The notes beneath the pieces were generated by a model. It was not told where the DNA came from. It ran no database searches and worked only from the letters and a program-made list of their open reading frames with translations. Shown one piece after another: positions 1-5,470 of a stretch of 5,470 nt of DNA. The first letter of the stretch is position 1. Every line of letters begins with the position of its first letter. The position numbers were made by a program, and so were the translations under genes. The DNA is from Modestobacter sp. (GTDB taxonomy: Bacteria > Actinomycetota > Actinomycetes > Mycobacteriales > Geodermatophilaceae). Location: NCBI GenBank assembly GCA_025963425.1, contig JAOPUQ010000395.1, positions 1 through 5,470 of the forward strand. Reading direction: 5' to 3'.

Positions 1-806
1 AAGGCGACCTCTCCCCCGTCGCCGCCCGGCTGCTGAGCCGCTCGCTGGGGCTGCGCGAGAAGTACGCCACCGACGTGATGACCCCGCGCACCCGGCTGTG
101 GACGCTCAGCTCCAGCGCCACGGCCGCCGACGTCATAGACGCGGCCATCCGCTCGGGCAACTCCCGCTTCCCCGTCTACGGCGCCGACCTCGACGAGGTC
201 ACCGGCGTGGTGCACGTCAAGAACGCGGTCGCCGTCCCCGAGGCCGAGCGTGAGCAGCGCACCGCCGGCGAGCTGGCCGCCCCGGTGCTCGCCGTCCCCT
301 CGTCACTGCGGCTGGACCCACTGCTGGACCTGCTTCGTGAGCAGGGCCTGCAGCTGGCGCTGGTCGTCGACGAGTGGGGCGCGACCCACGGCATCGTCAC
401 CCTCGAGGACATCGTCGAGGAGCTGGTCGGGGAGATCACCGACGAGACCGACCGCCCGCTCCGGCAGCTGCGGCGGGTCGACGGCGACGGCTGGGACGTC
501 TCCGGCCTGCTGCGCCCCGACGAGGTGCGCGACCGCACCGGCATCGACGTCCCCGAGGGCCGCTACGAGACCGTCGCCGGCTTCGTCCTCGAGCGGCTCG
601 GCCGACTGCCCGAGGAGGGCGACGCGGTGGAGGTGGGCGGGGTCCGGCTGACCGTCACCAGCGTCGAGGGACGGCGGGTGGCGCGGTTGCGGGCCCTGCC
701 GCTGCCCGAGGACCGCGACGACGGCCCGGACGACGGCTCGGACGACGGCCGGCACGGCGACCCGGCAGCCGCCGCCGGCCGCGAGCGTGCGGCGGCGCAG
801 GCGTGA
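1..806 (+). CDS. Hemolysin C / CorC-family CBS-domain protein, C-terminal part (5' end outside window)
   Basis: The reading frame is open from the left edge (first full codon at base 3) to TGA at 804-806, giving 267 visible residues. The family is usually about 430-450 residues, so the N-terminal DUF21 membrane domain lies off the window; the in-frame GTG at 75 is internal. Visible in order are the end of the linker helix, a first CBS domain opening with the family hallmark VMTPR (visible residues 25-29) and RFPVYG (55-60), a second CBS domain ending LVVDEWGATHGIVTLEDIVE (about 95-144), and a CorC_HlyC domain (about 152-229) containing GRYETVAGFVLERLGRLPEEG. A non-conserved acidic then Ala-rich tail follows. 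By family knowledge these are CNNM/CorC-type inner-membrane proteins, some shown to export Mg2+, with CBS domains that bind adenine nucleotides; the 'hemolysin' name is historical. The stop overlaps the next gene's GTG start, implying translational coupling. Family assignment is firm; the transported ion is inference. Confidence 0.95.
   Translation, partial: GDLSPVAARLLSRSLGLREKYATDVMTPRTRLWTLSSSATAADVIDAAIRSGNSRFPVYGADLDEVTGVVHVKNAVAVPEAEREQRTAGELAAPVLAVPSSLRLDPLLDLLREQGLQLALVVDEWGATHGIVTLEDIVEELVGEITDETDRPLRQLRRVDGDGWDVSGLLRPDEVRDRTGIDVPEGRYETVAGFVLERLGRLPEEGDAVEVGGVRLTVTSVEGRRVARLRALPLPEDRDDGPDDGSDDGRHGDPAAAAGRERAAAQA
717..752 (+). repeat. Three tandem 12-bp repeats encoding an Asp-Asp-Gly tail
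   Basis: Three consecutive 12-base units, each starting GACGACGGC, end CCG, TCG and CGG. They are in frame and encode DDGP, DDGS and DDGR in the C-terminal tail of the first gene, after the CorC_HlyC domain. A low-complexity acidic tail of this kind is likely to vary in length between relatives by slippage. Confidence 0.85.
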
Positions 807-1909
807 GCGAGGTCGTGAGCCTCCTGGTGCTGGTCGCCCTCCTGCTGGGCAACGCCTTCTTCGTGGCCGCGGAGTTCGCCCTGGTCTCCGCGCGGGCCGA
901 CCAGATCGAGCCGCGCGCGGCTGCCGGGTCGGTGCGGGCGCGGAAGACCCTCGCCGCCATGCGCAACGTCTCGCAGATGATGGCCGGCGCGCAGCTGGGC
1001 ATCACGCTGTGCTCGCTCGGCCTGGGCGCGGTCGGCGAGCCCGCGGTCGCGCACCTCATCGAGGCCCCGCTGGAGGCGGTCGGCGCACCGGAGGCCCTGC
1101 TGCACCCCGTGTCGCTGGTCGTCGCCCTGGCGCTGGTCACCGGGCTGCACATGGTGCTCGGCGAGATGGTGCCCAAGAACATCACCATCGCCGGCCCGGA
1201 CCGCGCCGCCATCGCGCTGGGCCCGCCCCTCGCCGTGCTGGTGCGGCTGCTCAGGCCCTTCATCTGGTTCTTCAACGTGACCGCGAACGGCTTCGTGCGG
1301 TTGTTCGGCGTGCAGCCCACCGACGAGATCTCGGCAAGCTTCGACGAGTCGGAGATCCGCTCGATGATCAGCCAGTCGCGGCAGGAAGGGCTGCTGGGCA
1401 GCGAGGTCAGCGAGCTCGCGGCGGGTGCGCTCACCTTCGAGCAGCACGACGCCCGCTCCGTGATGCTGTCCCCCGACTCGCTCATCACCGTGCCGCGGCA
1501 CTCCACCCCCCGGGACCTGGAGGGCGTGGTCGCCGAGCACGGCTTCAGCCGCTACCCGATGCGCGCGGCCGACGGCACGCTGGCGGGGTACGTGCACGTG
1601 AAGGACGTGCTGGGCTCCGGGCCGACGTCCCGGGAGCAGCCGGTGCCCGACCGGGCGGTCAACCCCTTCGTCGACTTCTCCCCCGACGAGCCGCTGCCGG
1701 AGGTGCTGCAGGCCATGCGCCGCTCCGGGTCACATCTGGGCCGGGTCGTCGCCGGCGGCGAGCTGCTGGGCCTGGTCGCGCTGGAGGACGTGCTGGAGAG
1801 GCTGATCGGCGACGTCCGCGACGCCGCCGTCGAGGGCCGGGGCCAGGCGCTGGCCGGGACCGGGCCCGGGACCGTCCCGCGGTCGGGGGCGGGCGCCGGG
1901 GGAAGATGA
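803..1909 (+). CDS. DUF21 (CNNM) membrane protein with two CBS domains, lacking CorC_HlyC
   Basis: A 368-residue integral membrane protein starting at GTG 803, which overlaps the preceding TGA (GTGA). An in-frame GTG at 815 is possible, but its nearest GAGG (809-812) is only 2 bases away, so 803 is preferred. The DUF21 domain (about 3-175) has a first membrane segment (5-29, with AFFVAAEFALVSA), further hydrophobic segments near 59-79 and 98-119, the conserved GEMVPKNIT (120-128, the family's GExxPK signature), and a hydrophobic stretch at 134-158. CBS1 (about 215-270) has RYPM (250-253) and AGYVHVKDVL, but the usual VMTPR is replaced by VMLSP (220-224). CBS2 (about 288-340) ends GLVALEDVLERLIGDV. 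Where relatives have a CorC_HlyC domain there is only a Gly/Ala/Pro-rich tail (340-368). It probably works in the membrane with the upstream paralogue in divalent-cation transport or envelope homeostasis. Family is sure, substrate is not. Confidence 0.95.
   Translation: MSEVVSLLVLVALLLGNAFFVAAEFALVSARADQIEPRAAAGSVRARKTLAAMRNVSQMMAGAQLGITLCSLGLGAVGEPAVAHLIEAPLEAVGAPEALLHPVSLVVALALVTGLHMVLGEMVPKNITIAGPDRAAIALGPPLAVLVRLLRPFIWFFNVTANGFVRLFGVQPTDEISASFDESEIRSMISQSRQEGLLGSEVSELAAGALTFEQHDARSVMLSPDSLITVPRHSTPRDLEGVVAEHGFSRYPMRAADGTLAGYVHVKDVLGSGPTSREQPVPDRAVNPFVDFSPDEPLPEVLQAMRRSGSHLGRVVAGGELLGLVALEDVLERLIGDVRDAAVEGRGQALAGTGPGTVPRSGAGAGGR
1898..1905 (+). promoter_or_regulatory. Ribosome binding site of the S9 peptidase gene
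   Basis: A purine run GGGGGAAG lies 8 bases before the GTG at 1914, inside the last codons of the preceding gene. It supports 1914 as the start. The ATG at 1906, closer to this run, opens only a two-codon frame (ATG-AGC-CGG-TGA) and is not a gene start. Confidence 0.6.
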
Positions 1910-1913
1910 GCCG

Positions 1914-3716
1914 GTGAGCGCCCAGCCGACCCCTGCCACCGCCCTGCCCCCCGAGGTCACCGCCCGGTGGCAGGCGCGCTTCCGTGCCCCGCGGGTCAGC
2001 CTGCCCGACTGGGCCGAGGACGCCCCGCAGCGCTGCCTGTACGCCTCCGACGTCAGCGGCGTCGTCGAGCAGTACGCCTGGGACCGCGACACCGACACCC
2101 ACCGCCAGGTCACCGACCGGCCCAACGGCACGGGGTACGGGACGCTCAGCCCGGACGGCGAGACGATCTGGTGGTTCGCCGACACCGACGGCGACGAGTT
2201 CGGCGTCTGGCGCACCCAGCCGTTCGGGGGCGGCGACGACGCGGTCCCCCTCCCCGAGGTGGCGGCCGCCTACCCCGCCGGGCTGGAGATCGGGCGCACC
2301 ATGGTCGCGGTCGGCCGGTCCACCGACGCCGGCAGCGAGCTGTGGCTCGCACCCGCCGGCGGCACCCCGTCGGTCTTCTACTCCAGCCCGGACACCGCCG
2401 GCGTCGACGCGCTGTCGCACGACGACGCGCTGCTCGTCTTCTCCCACTCCGAGCACGGCGACCCGCGCTACCCCGCGCTGCGGGTGCTGCGCACCGCCGA
2501 CCGTTCCGTGGTCGCCGACAAGTGGGACGGCGAGGGCCGTGGGCTGCACGCGCTCGCCTTCGCCCCGCGGCCGGGCGACACCCGGCTGCTGGTGGGCCAC
2601 GAGCGCCGCGGCCGGGAGGAGCTGCTGGTCTGGGACGTCGTCAGCGGCCAGGAGACCGAGCTGGTGCTCGACCTGCCCGGGGACGTGACCGCCGGCTGGT
2701 ACCCCGACGGCACCGCCCTGCTGGTCGGGCACGACACCGCTGCCCGCAGCGAGCTGTACCGCTACGACCTGGTCACCGGGACGCTGGAGGCGCTGGACAC
2801 CCCGTGCGGCGTCGTCCGCGGCGCCACCGCCCGCCCCGACGGCAGCGTGGAGCTGGCCTGGTCGTCGTCCGAGCGGCCGCCGGTGATCCGCCGCGCCGAC
2901 GGTCCCGTCGTCCTGGCCGCCCCCGGCGACGAGCCGCCGGCCGCGTACCCGGTCGAGGACCGCTGGGTGACCGGCCCCGGCGGCGACGTGCACGCCCTGC
3001 TGGTCCGCCCGGCCGGGCCGGCGCCGTACGCGACGGCGTTCCTGGTGCACGGCGGTCCGGAGGCGCAGGACGACGACTCCTACCGTGCCCGCCGAGCGGC
3101 CTACGTCGACGCCGGGTACGCCGTGGTGCACGTGAACTACCGCGGGTCCAGCGGGTACGGCAGCGAATGGCGGGACGCACTGACCGGCCGGCCCGGGCTC
3201 ACCGAGCTCGAGGACGTCGCCGCGGTCTACGACGCGCTGGTCGCCGAGGGCGTGGTCGACCCGGCCCGCACGATCCTGTCCGGCGGCTCGTGGGGCGGGT
3301 TCCTCACGCTGCTCGGCCTGGGCACCCAGGCCGAGCGCTGGACCGCGGGCATCGCCGAGGTCCCGGTGGCCGACTACCTGGCCGCCTACGAGGACGAGAT
3401 GGAGGGCCTGCGGGCCTACGACCGGGCGCTGTTCGGCGGCTCACCGGAAGAGGTGCACGACGTCTACGTCCGCTCCTCACCGCTGACCTACGTCGACGCG
3501 GTGGCCGCGCCGGTGCTCGTCGTCGCCGGGGCCAACGACCCGCGCTGCCCGATCCGGCAGATCGACAACTACCTGGCGGCGCTGGGCGAGCGGGGCAAGC
3601 CGCACGAGGTCTACCGCTTCGACGCCGGGCACGGGTCGCTGGTGGTCGAGGAGACGATCCGCCAGGTGGAGGCGGCGCTCTCCTTCGCTCTCCGCCACGT
3701 GCCCCCGCGCACCTGA
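1914..3716 (+). CDS. S9-family (prolyl oligopeptidase-type) serine peptidase, alpha/beta hydrolase
   Basis: A 600-residue protein, GTG start 4 bases after the previous stop. The N-terminal two thirds (about 35-345) form a TolB/DPP4-type beta-propeller with blade-like repeats such as LSPDGETIWWFADTDGDEFG (78-97) and WYPDGTALLVG (262-272). The catalytic alpha/beta-hydrolase domain (about 350-597) has the oxyanion segment VHGGP (378-382), NYRGSSGYG (408-416), the nucleophile elbow GGSWG with Ser459, the acid Asp542 in NDPRCP, and His573 in AGHG. The triad is complete, so the enzyme should be active. Length fits S9 aminopeptidase/acylaminoacyl-peptidase relatives (about 600-650). No signal peptide or membrane segment is seen, so it is probably cytoplasmic, cleaving short peptides or acyl-peptides; an esterase role cannot be excluded. 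It likely shares a transcript with the two CBS-domain genes. Its last 35 codons, including His573, are overlapped by the convergent GT87 gene. Confidence 0.95.
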   Translation: MSAQPTPATALPPEVTARWQARFRAPRVSLPDWAEDAPQRCLYASDVSGVVEQYAWDRDTDTHRQVTDRPNGTGYGTLSPDGETIWWFADTDGDEFGVWRTQPFGGGDDAVPLPEVAAAYPAGLEIGRTMVAVGRSTDAGSELWLAPAGGTPSVFYSSPDTAGVDALSHDDALLVFSHSEHGDPRYPALRVLRTADRSVVADKWDGEGRGLHALAFAPRPGDTRLLVGHERRGREELLVWDVVSGQETELVLDLPGDVTAGWYPDGTALLVGHDTAARSELYRYDLVTGTLEALDTPCGVVRGATARPDGSVELAWSSSERPPVIRRADGPVVLAAPGDEPPAAYPVEDRWVTGPGGDVHALLVRPAGPAPYATAFLVHGGPEAQDDDSYRARRAAYVDAGYAVVHVNYRGSSGYGSEWRDALTGRPGLTELEDVAAVYDALVAEGVVDPARTILSGGSWGGFLTLLGLGTQAERWTAGIAEVPVADYLAAYEDEMEGLRAYDRALFGGSPEEVHDVYVRSSPLTYVDAVAAPVLVVAGANDPRCPIRQIDNYLAALGERGKPHEVYRFDAGHGSLVVEETIRQVEAALSFALRHVPPRT

Positions 3717-4966
3717 CCGGGTTCCCGGGCGCGGATCGGGAGGACGACCACCAGCACCAGGAGCGCCACCACGTAGGTGTCATGCTTCAGGACCCCCGCC
3801 AGGTCGCCGCCGGGCCGGGTCACCGCGTGCGGGTCGTAGCACCAGATCAGCGCCGCGACGAGGACGGCGAGGGCCGCCCATCGGATCGCTCCGGCGACGC
3901 GGGCCGCCGCCGGTTCCTGCGCGCGCAGGAACCGTGGCGTAGCCCCGGGGAACCTGGATCCCGCCGTGACGTCGAGCAGCACCACGACCGCCGGGACGAC
4001 CCACACGAGGTGGTGGGACCAGGAGATCGGGCTGACCAGGCAGCCGGCCAGCCCGGTCAGGGTGACGCCGACGAGTTCGTCGCCCTGCGCGAATGCACGC
4101 ACCGCCCGCCACATCGCGAGCACGAGGACCCCGCCGGCCAACAGGAGCCACACCACGGAGCTGGGACGTCCAGGGTCGGCCAGCCGGGCCAGCATGCCCA
4201 GCACCGACTGGTTGTTGGGGCTGTCCAGGCTCCCGACGCGGGACGTCTGCCACACCTCGTGCGCCCAGTACTGCACCGACGTCCAGGGCGCGACTGCGAA
4301 CGCGGCCGCCGTGGCAGCCAGGAACGTCCCCACCGCCGTCAGCGCGGGCCGCCACCGCCGGGTGAGCAGCAGGTAGAGCACGAACACCGCGGGCGTGAGC
4401 TTCACCGCCGCTGCCAGCCCGATGCCGACACCTGCCCACCCGCGGCCGCCCCGGAGGGCGATCACGTCGGCGAACACGAGTGCGGCGATGAACAGGTTCA
4501 CGTTCCCCTCGCCGATCGTCTCCCGGACCGGCTCCAGCAGGTAGACCACGGGGATCGAGAGGCCCACCGCGAACCAGGGCGTCCACCCCGCCCGCCGCGC
4601 GACGGGGGCCACGAGCCACCAGGTGCCCACGACGACGACGGCGCCCGAGGCGACCGTGACCAGGACCATGGCCACCGGTTGGCTGACCGCCGTGAGCGGC
4701 GTCATGAGCAGGGCGGCGAACGGTGGATAGGTGAAGCCGTACCGGCTGTGCGGCTTGGCGTAGGAGTACAGCGGATTGCCGTCCAGCCACCAGTCGACCG
4801 CGTCGCGATAGACGGTCAGGTCGAAGAAGTGGTGCCTGGACGGGTAGGGGAGCTGGCGCACGAGGAACGCGGCGGCGACGACGGCGATGCAGACGGTCGC
4901 GACCTGGACGGCGACGAGCCGGCCCGGGTGTGGGAAGGGACCCCGCTGGGCCGGCGACCACCGCAT
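3611..4966 (-). CDS. GT87 (DUF2029) polytopic glycosyltransferase, probable polyprenyl-phosphate-mannose-dependent mannosyltransferase
   Basis: A 451-residue, strongly hydrophobic protein of the GT-C fold with roughly 10-12 predicted membrane segments (for example 17-36, 97-120, 131-145, 156-171, 208-227, 270-287, 318-333, 360-376, 397-412). Family marks are FFDLTVYRDA (47-56), whose Asp49 after the first membrane helix sits where PimE-type enzymes carry their essential Asp; GFTYPPFAALL (77-87); GEGNVNLF (152-159); AVKLTPAVF (187-195); and SWSHHLVW (315-322). Characterised members transfer mannose from polyprenyl-phosphomannose to extracytoplasmic lipid or glycan acceptors such as PIMs and lipomannan; the acceptor here is unknown. 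The ATG at 4966 has a good ribosome site and fits the N-terminus. The gene lies 84 bases after asd on the same strand. Residues about 417-451, a basic/polar tail after the last helix, are encoded antisense to the peptidase gene's end. A 24-bp perfect palindrome lies in the loop coding region near residues 345-352. Confidence 0.92.
   Translation of the reverse strand: MRWSPAQRGPFPHPGRLVAVQVATVCIAVVAAAFLVRQLPYPSRHHFFDLTVYRDAVDWWLDGNPLYSYAKPHSRYGFTYPPFAALLMTPLTAVSQPVAMVLVTVASGAVVVVGTWWLVAPVARRAGWTPWFAVGLSIPVVYLLEPVRETIGEGNVNLFIAALVFADVIALRGGRGWAGVGIGLAAAVKLTPAVFVLYLLLTRRWRPALTAVGTFLAATAAAFAVAPWTSVQYWAHEVWQTSRVGSLDSPNNQSVLGMLARLADPGRPSSVVWLLLAGGVLVLAMWRAVRAFAQGDELVGVTLTGLAGCLVSPISWSHHLVWVVPAVVVLLDVTAGSRFPGATPRFLRAQEPAAARVAGAIRWAALAVLVAALIWCYDPHAVTRPGGDLAGVLKHDTYVVALLVLVVVLPIRAREPGQVRGGTWRRAKESAASTWRIVSSTTSDPCPASKR
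3911..3934. repeat. Perfect 24-bp palindrome inside the GT87 gene
   Basis: The half-site CGGTTCCTGCGC is followed directly by its exact reverse complement, with no mismatch and no spacer; the symmetry stops at 3910/3935 (C against T). As RNA it could fold into a 10-bp stem with a GCGC loop on either strand. On the GT87 strand it encodes RFLRAQEP, in a hydrophilic loop between two membrane helices. No T-tract follows on either strand, so it is not a canonical terminator. Related GGTTCC/GGAACC words recur just beside it (3949-3954). Confidence 0.9.
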
Positions 4967-4970
4967 CGGA

Positions 4971-4978
4971 CCACCCTC
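4971..4978 (-). promoter_or_regulatory. Ribosome binding site of the GT87 gene
   Basis: On the minus strand GAGGGTGG precedes the ATG at 4966, with AGGG ending 7 bases before it. The spacing is good and supports that start. Confidence 0.55.
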
Positions 4979-4980
4979 AC

Positions 4981-4999
4981 GGGCCGTTCGGGGCGGCCC
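4981..4999. other. Small inverted repeat between asd and the GT87 gene
   Basis: GGGCCG (4981-4986) and CGGCCC (4994-4999) are exact complements around a 7-base loop. On the minus-strand transcript the stem would end just before the GT87 ribosome site. No T-run follows on either strand, so intrinsic termination after asd is not supported; it could be a leader hairpin or chance in GC-rich DNA. Confidence 0.35.
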
Positions 5000-5007
5000 T
5001 GCCAGGG

Positions 5008-5037
5008 ACTCTAGGTGCCCGGCGCGGCCACCGTCGA
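5008..5037 (-). promoter_or_regulatory. Possible sigma-70-type promoter for the GT87 gene
   Basis: Reading the minus strand, TCGACG (5037-5032, resembling TTGACA at 4 of 6 positions) and TAGAGT (5013-5008, matching TANNNT) are separated by 18 bases. Transcription would start near 5001, giving a leader of about 35 bases that contains the hairpin at 4999-4981. The matches are modest; cotranscription with asd is an equally good explanation. Confidence 0.3.
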
Positions 5038-5050
5038 GAGGGCGAGGGGG

Positions 5051-5470
5051 TCAGCGGCGGGATGCGGCGATCAGCTCGGCGATCTGCACGGTGTTCAGCG
5101 CAGCACCCTTGCGCAGGTTGTCGTTGCTCACGAACAGCGCCAGCCCGCGGCCCTCGGGGGCGCCGGGGTCCTGCCGGATGCGACCCACGTAGCTCGGGTC
5201 GCGGCCGGCGGCCTGCAGCGGGTTGGGGACGTCGGAGAGCTCCACCCCGGGTGCGGCGGCGAGCAGCTCGGTGGCCCGCTCGACGGACAGCGGGCGGGCG
5301 AACTCGACGTTCAGCGACAGCGAGTGCCCGGTGAAGACCGGCACCCGGACGCAGGTACCCGACACCAGCAGGTCCGGGATGCCGAGGATCTTGCGGGTCT
5401 CGTTGCGGAGCTTCTGCTCCTCGTCGGTCTCGAAGGAGCCGTCGTCGACGATCGAGCCGGCCATCGGCAG
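5051..5470 (-). CDS. asd: Aspartate-semialdehyde dehydrogenase, C-terminal part (5' end outside window)
   Basis: The frame is open from the right edge to TGA at 5053-5051, giving 139 visible residues of a protein usually about 340-350 long. The enzyme reduces aspartyl-4-phosphate to aspartate semialdehyde with NADPH, the branch-point step to lysine/diaminopimelate, threonine and methionine, in the cytoplasm. Diagnostic stretches are AGSIVDDGSFETDEEQKLRN (visible 4-23), SGTCVRVPVFTGHSLSLNVE (37-56) and NDNLRKGAALNTVQIAE (116-132). Arg42 and His49 keep the seven-residue spacing of E. coli Arg267 (substrate binding) and His274 (acid/base catalyst). The catalytic Cys and the N-terminal nucleotide-binding fold lie off the window. 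The sequence is of the Gram-positive/actinobacterial type. In many actinobacteria the aspartokinase gene lies immediately upstream, which would be off the right edge here. Confidence 0.97.
   Translation of the reverse strand: MPMAGSIVDDGSFETDEEQKLRNETRKILGIPDLLVSGTCVRVPVFTGHSLSLNVEFARPLSVERATELLAAAPGVELSDVPNPLQAAGRDPSYVGRIRQDPGAPEGRGLALFVSNDNLRKGAALNTVQIAELIAASRR

Noticed and set aside
374..802. Extended upstream start for the second CBS-domain protein
   Set aside because: The frame is open back to 374, but residues before the GTG at 803 are Arg-rich shadow sequence of the first gene, whereas 803 begins exactly at the first DUF21 membrane segment.
563..1597. 344-codon minus-strand open frame opposite the CBS-domain genes
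   Set aside because: It is rich in His/Arg/Gln/Gly as expected for the antisense of GC-rich coding DNA, with no start context or domain.
1659..3131. 490-codon minus-strand open frame opposite the second and third genes
   Set aside because: The translation is low-complexity and matches no family I recognise, while the opposite strand encodes a complete, motif-bearing S9 peptidase and CBS protein.
3717..3935. Intrinsic terminator for the peptidase operon
   Set aside because: The only strong hairpin downstream, the palindrome at 3911-3934, has no T-tract after it and lies within the GT87 coding sequence.
3780..4961. Alternative 393-codon minus-strand frame overlapping the GT87 gene
   Set aside because: It is a shifted frame of the same region, Arg/Gly-rich with no membrane segments, while the true frame gives a typical GT87 membrane protein.
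1967..5014. Very long plus-strand open frame (1015 codons) spanning the peptidase gene, the GT87 gene and beyond
   Set aside because: Its translation is Arg/Gly/Pro/Ala-rich with no recognisable domain and lies in the wrong frame of the peptidase and antisense to GT87. Long stop-free shadow frames are expected at this GC content.

Overview
The window is very GC-rich, uses GTG as well as ATG starts, has short or negative gene spacing, and carries protein families typical of Actinobacteria. The gene content suggests a free-living high-GC actinobacterium, possibly of the Geodermatophilaceae or a related group; that placement is inference from composition and family resemblance only. Coding sequence fills almost everything. 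The only real intergenic gap is 84 bases (4967-5050), so no gene-free stretch reaches 300 bases.

Plus strand, 1-3716: three genes in a tight run that looks like one operon. First is the C-terminal part of a CBS-domain/CorC_HlyC membrane protein (hemolysin C / CNNM-CorC family) entering from the left edge. Second, overlapping it by 4 bases, is a full-length paralogue with a DUF21 membrane domain and two CBS domains but no CorC_HlyC domain. Third, 4 bases further on, is a 600-residue S9-family serine peptidase with a beta-propeller and an intact Ser-Asp-His triad. The first two resemble the paired UPF0053 genes found side by side in mycobacteria (Rv1842c/Rv1841c, from memory) and probably act together in cation (Mg2+) transport or envelope homeostasis. 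The peptidase is probably a cytoplasmic peptide- or ester-hydrolysing enzyme with no obvious mechanistic link to them.

Minus strand, 5470-3611: the C-terminal third of aspartate-semialdehyde dehydrogenase (asd; lysine/threonine/methionine and diaminopimelate biosynthesis) enters from the right edge. After the 84-base gap, which holds a possible promoter, a small hairpin and a ribosome binding site, comes a polytopic GT-C glycosyltransferase of family GT87 (PimE-like, polyprenyl-phosphate-mannose dependent in characterised members). Its 3' end runs 106 bases into the convergent peptidase gene, across the codon of the peptidase's catalytic histidine.

I found no new multi-gene system here. The two signals most worth a second look are a perfect 24-bp palindrome inside the GT87 gene and the convergent antisense overlap. 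No RNA genes, CRISPR arrays, insertion sequences or convincing intrinsic terminators were seen.
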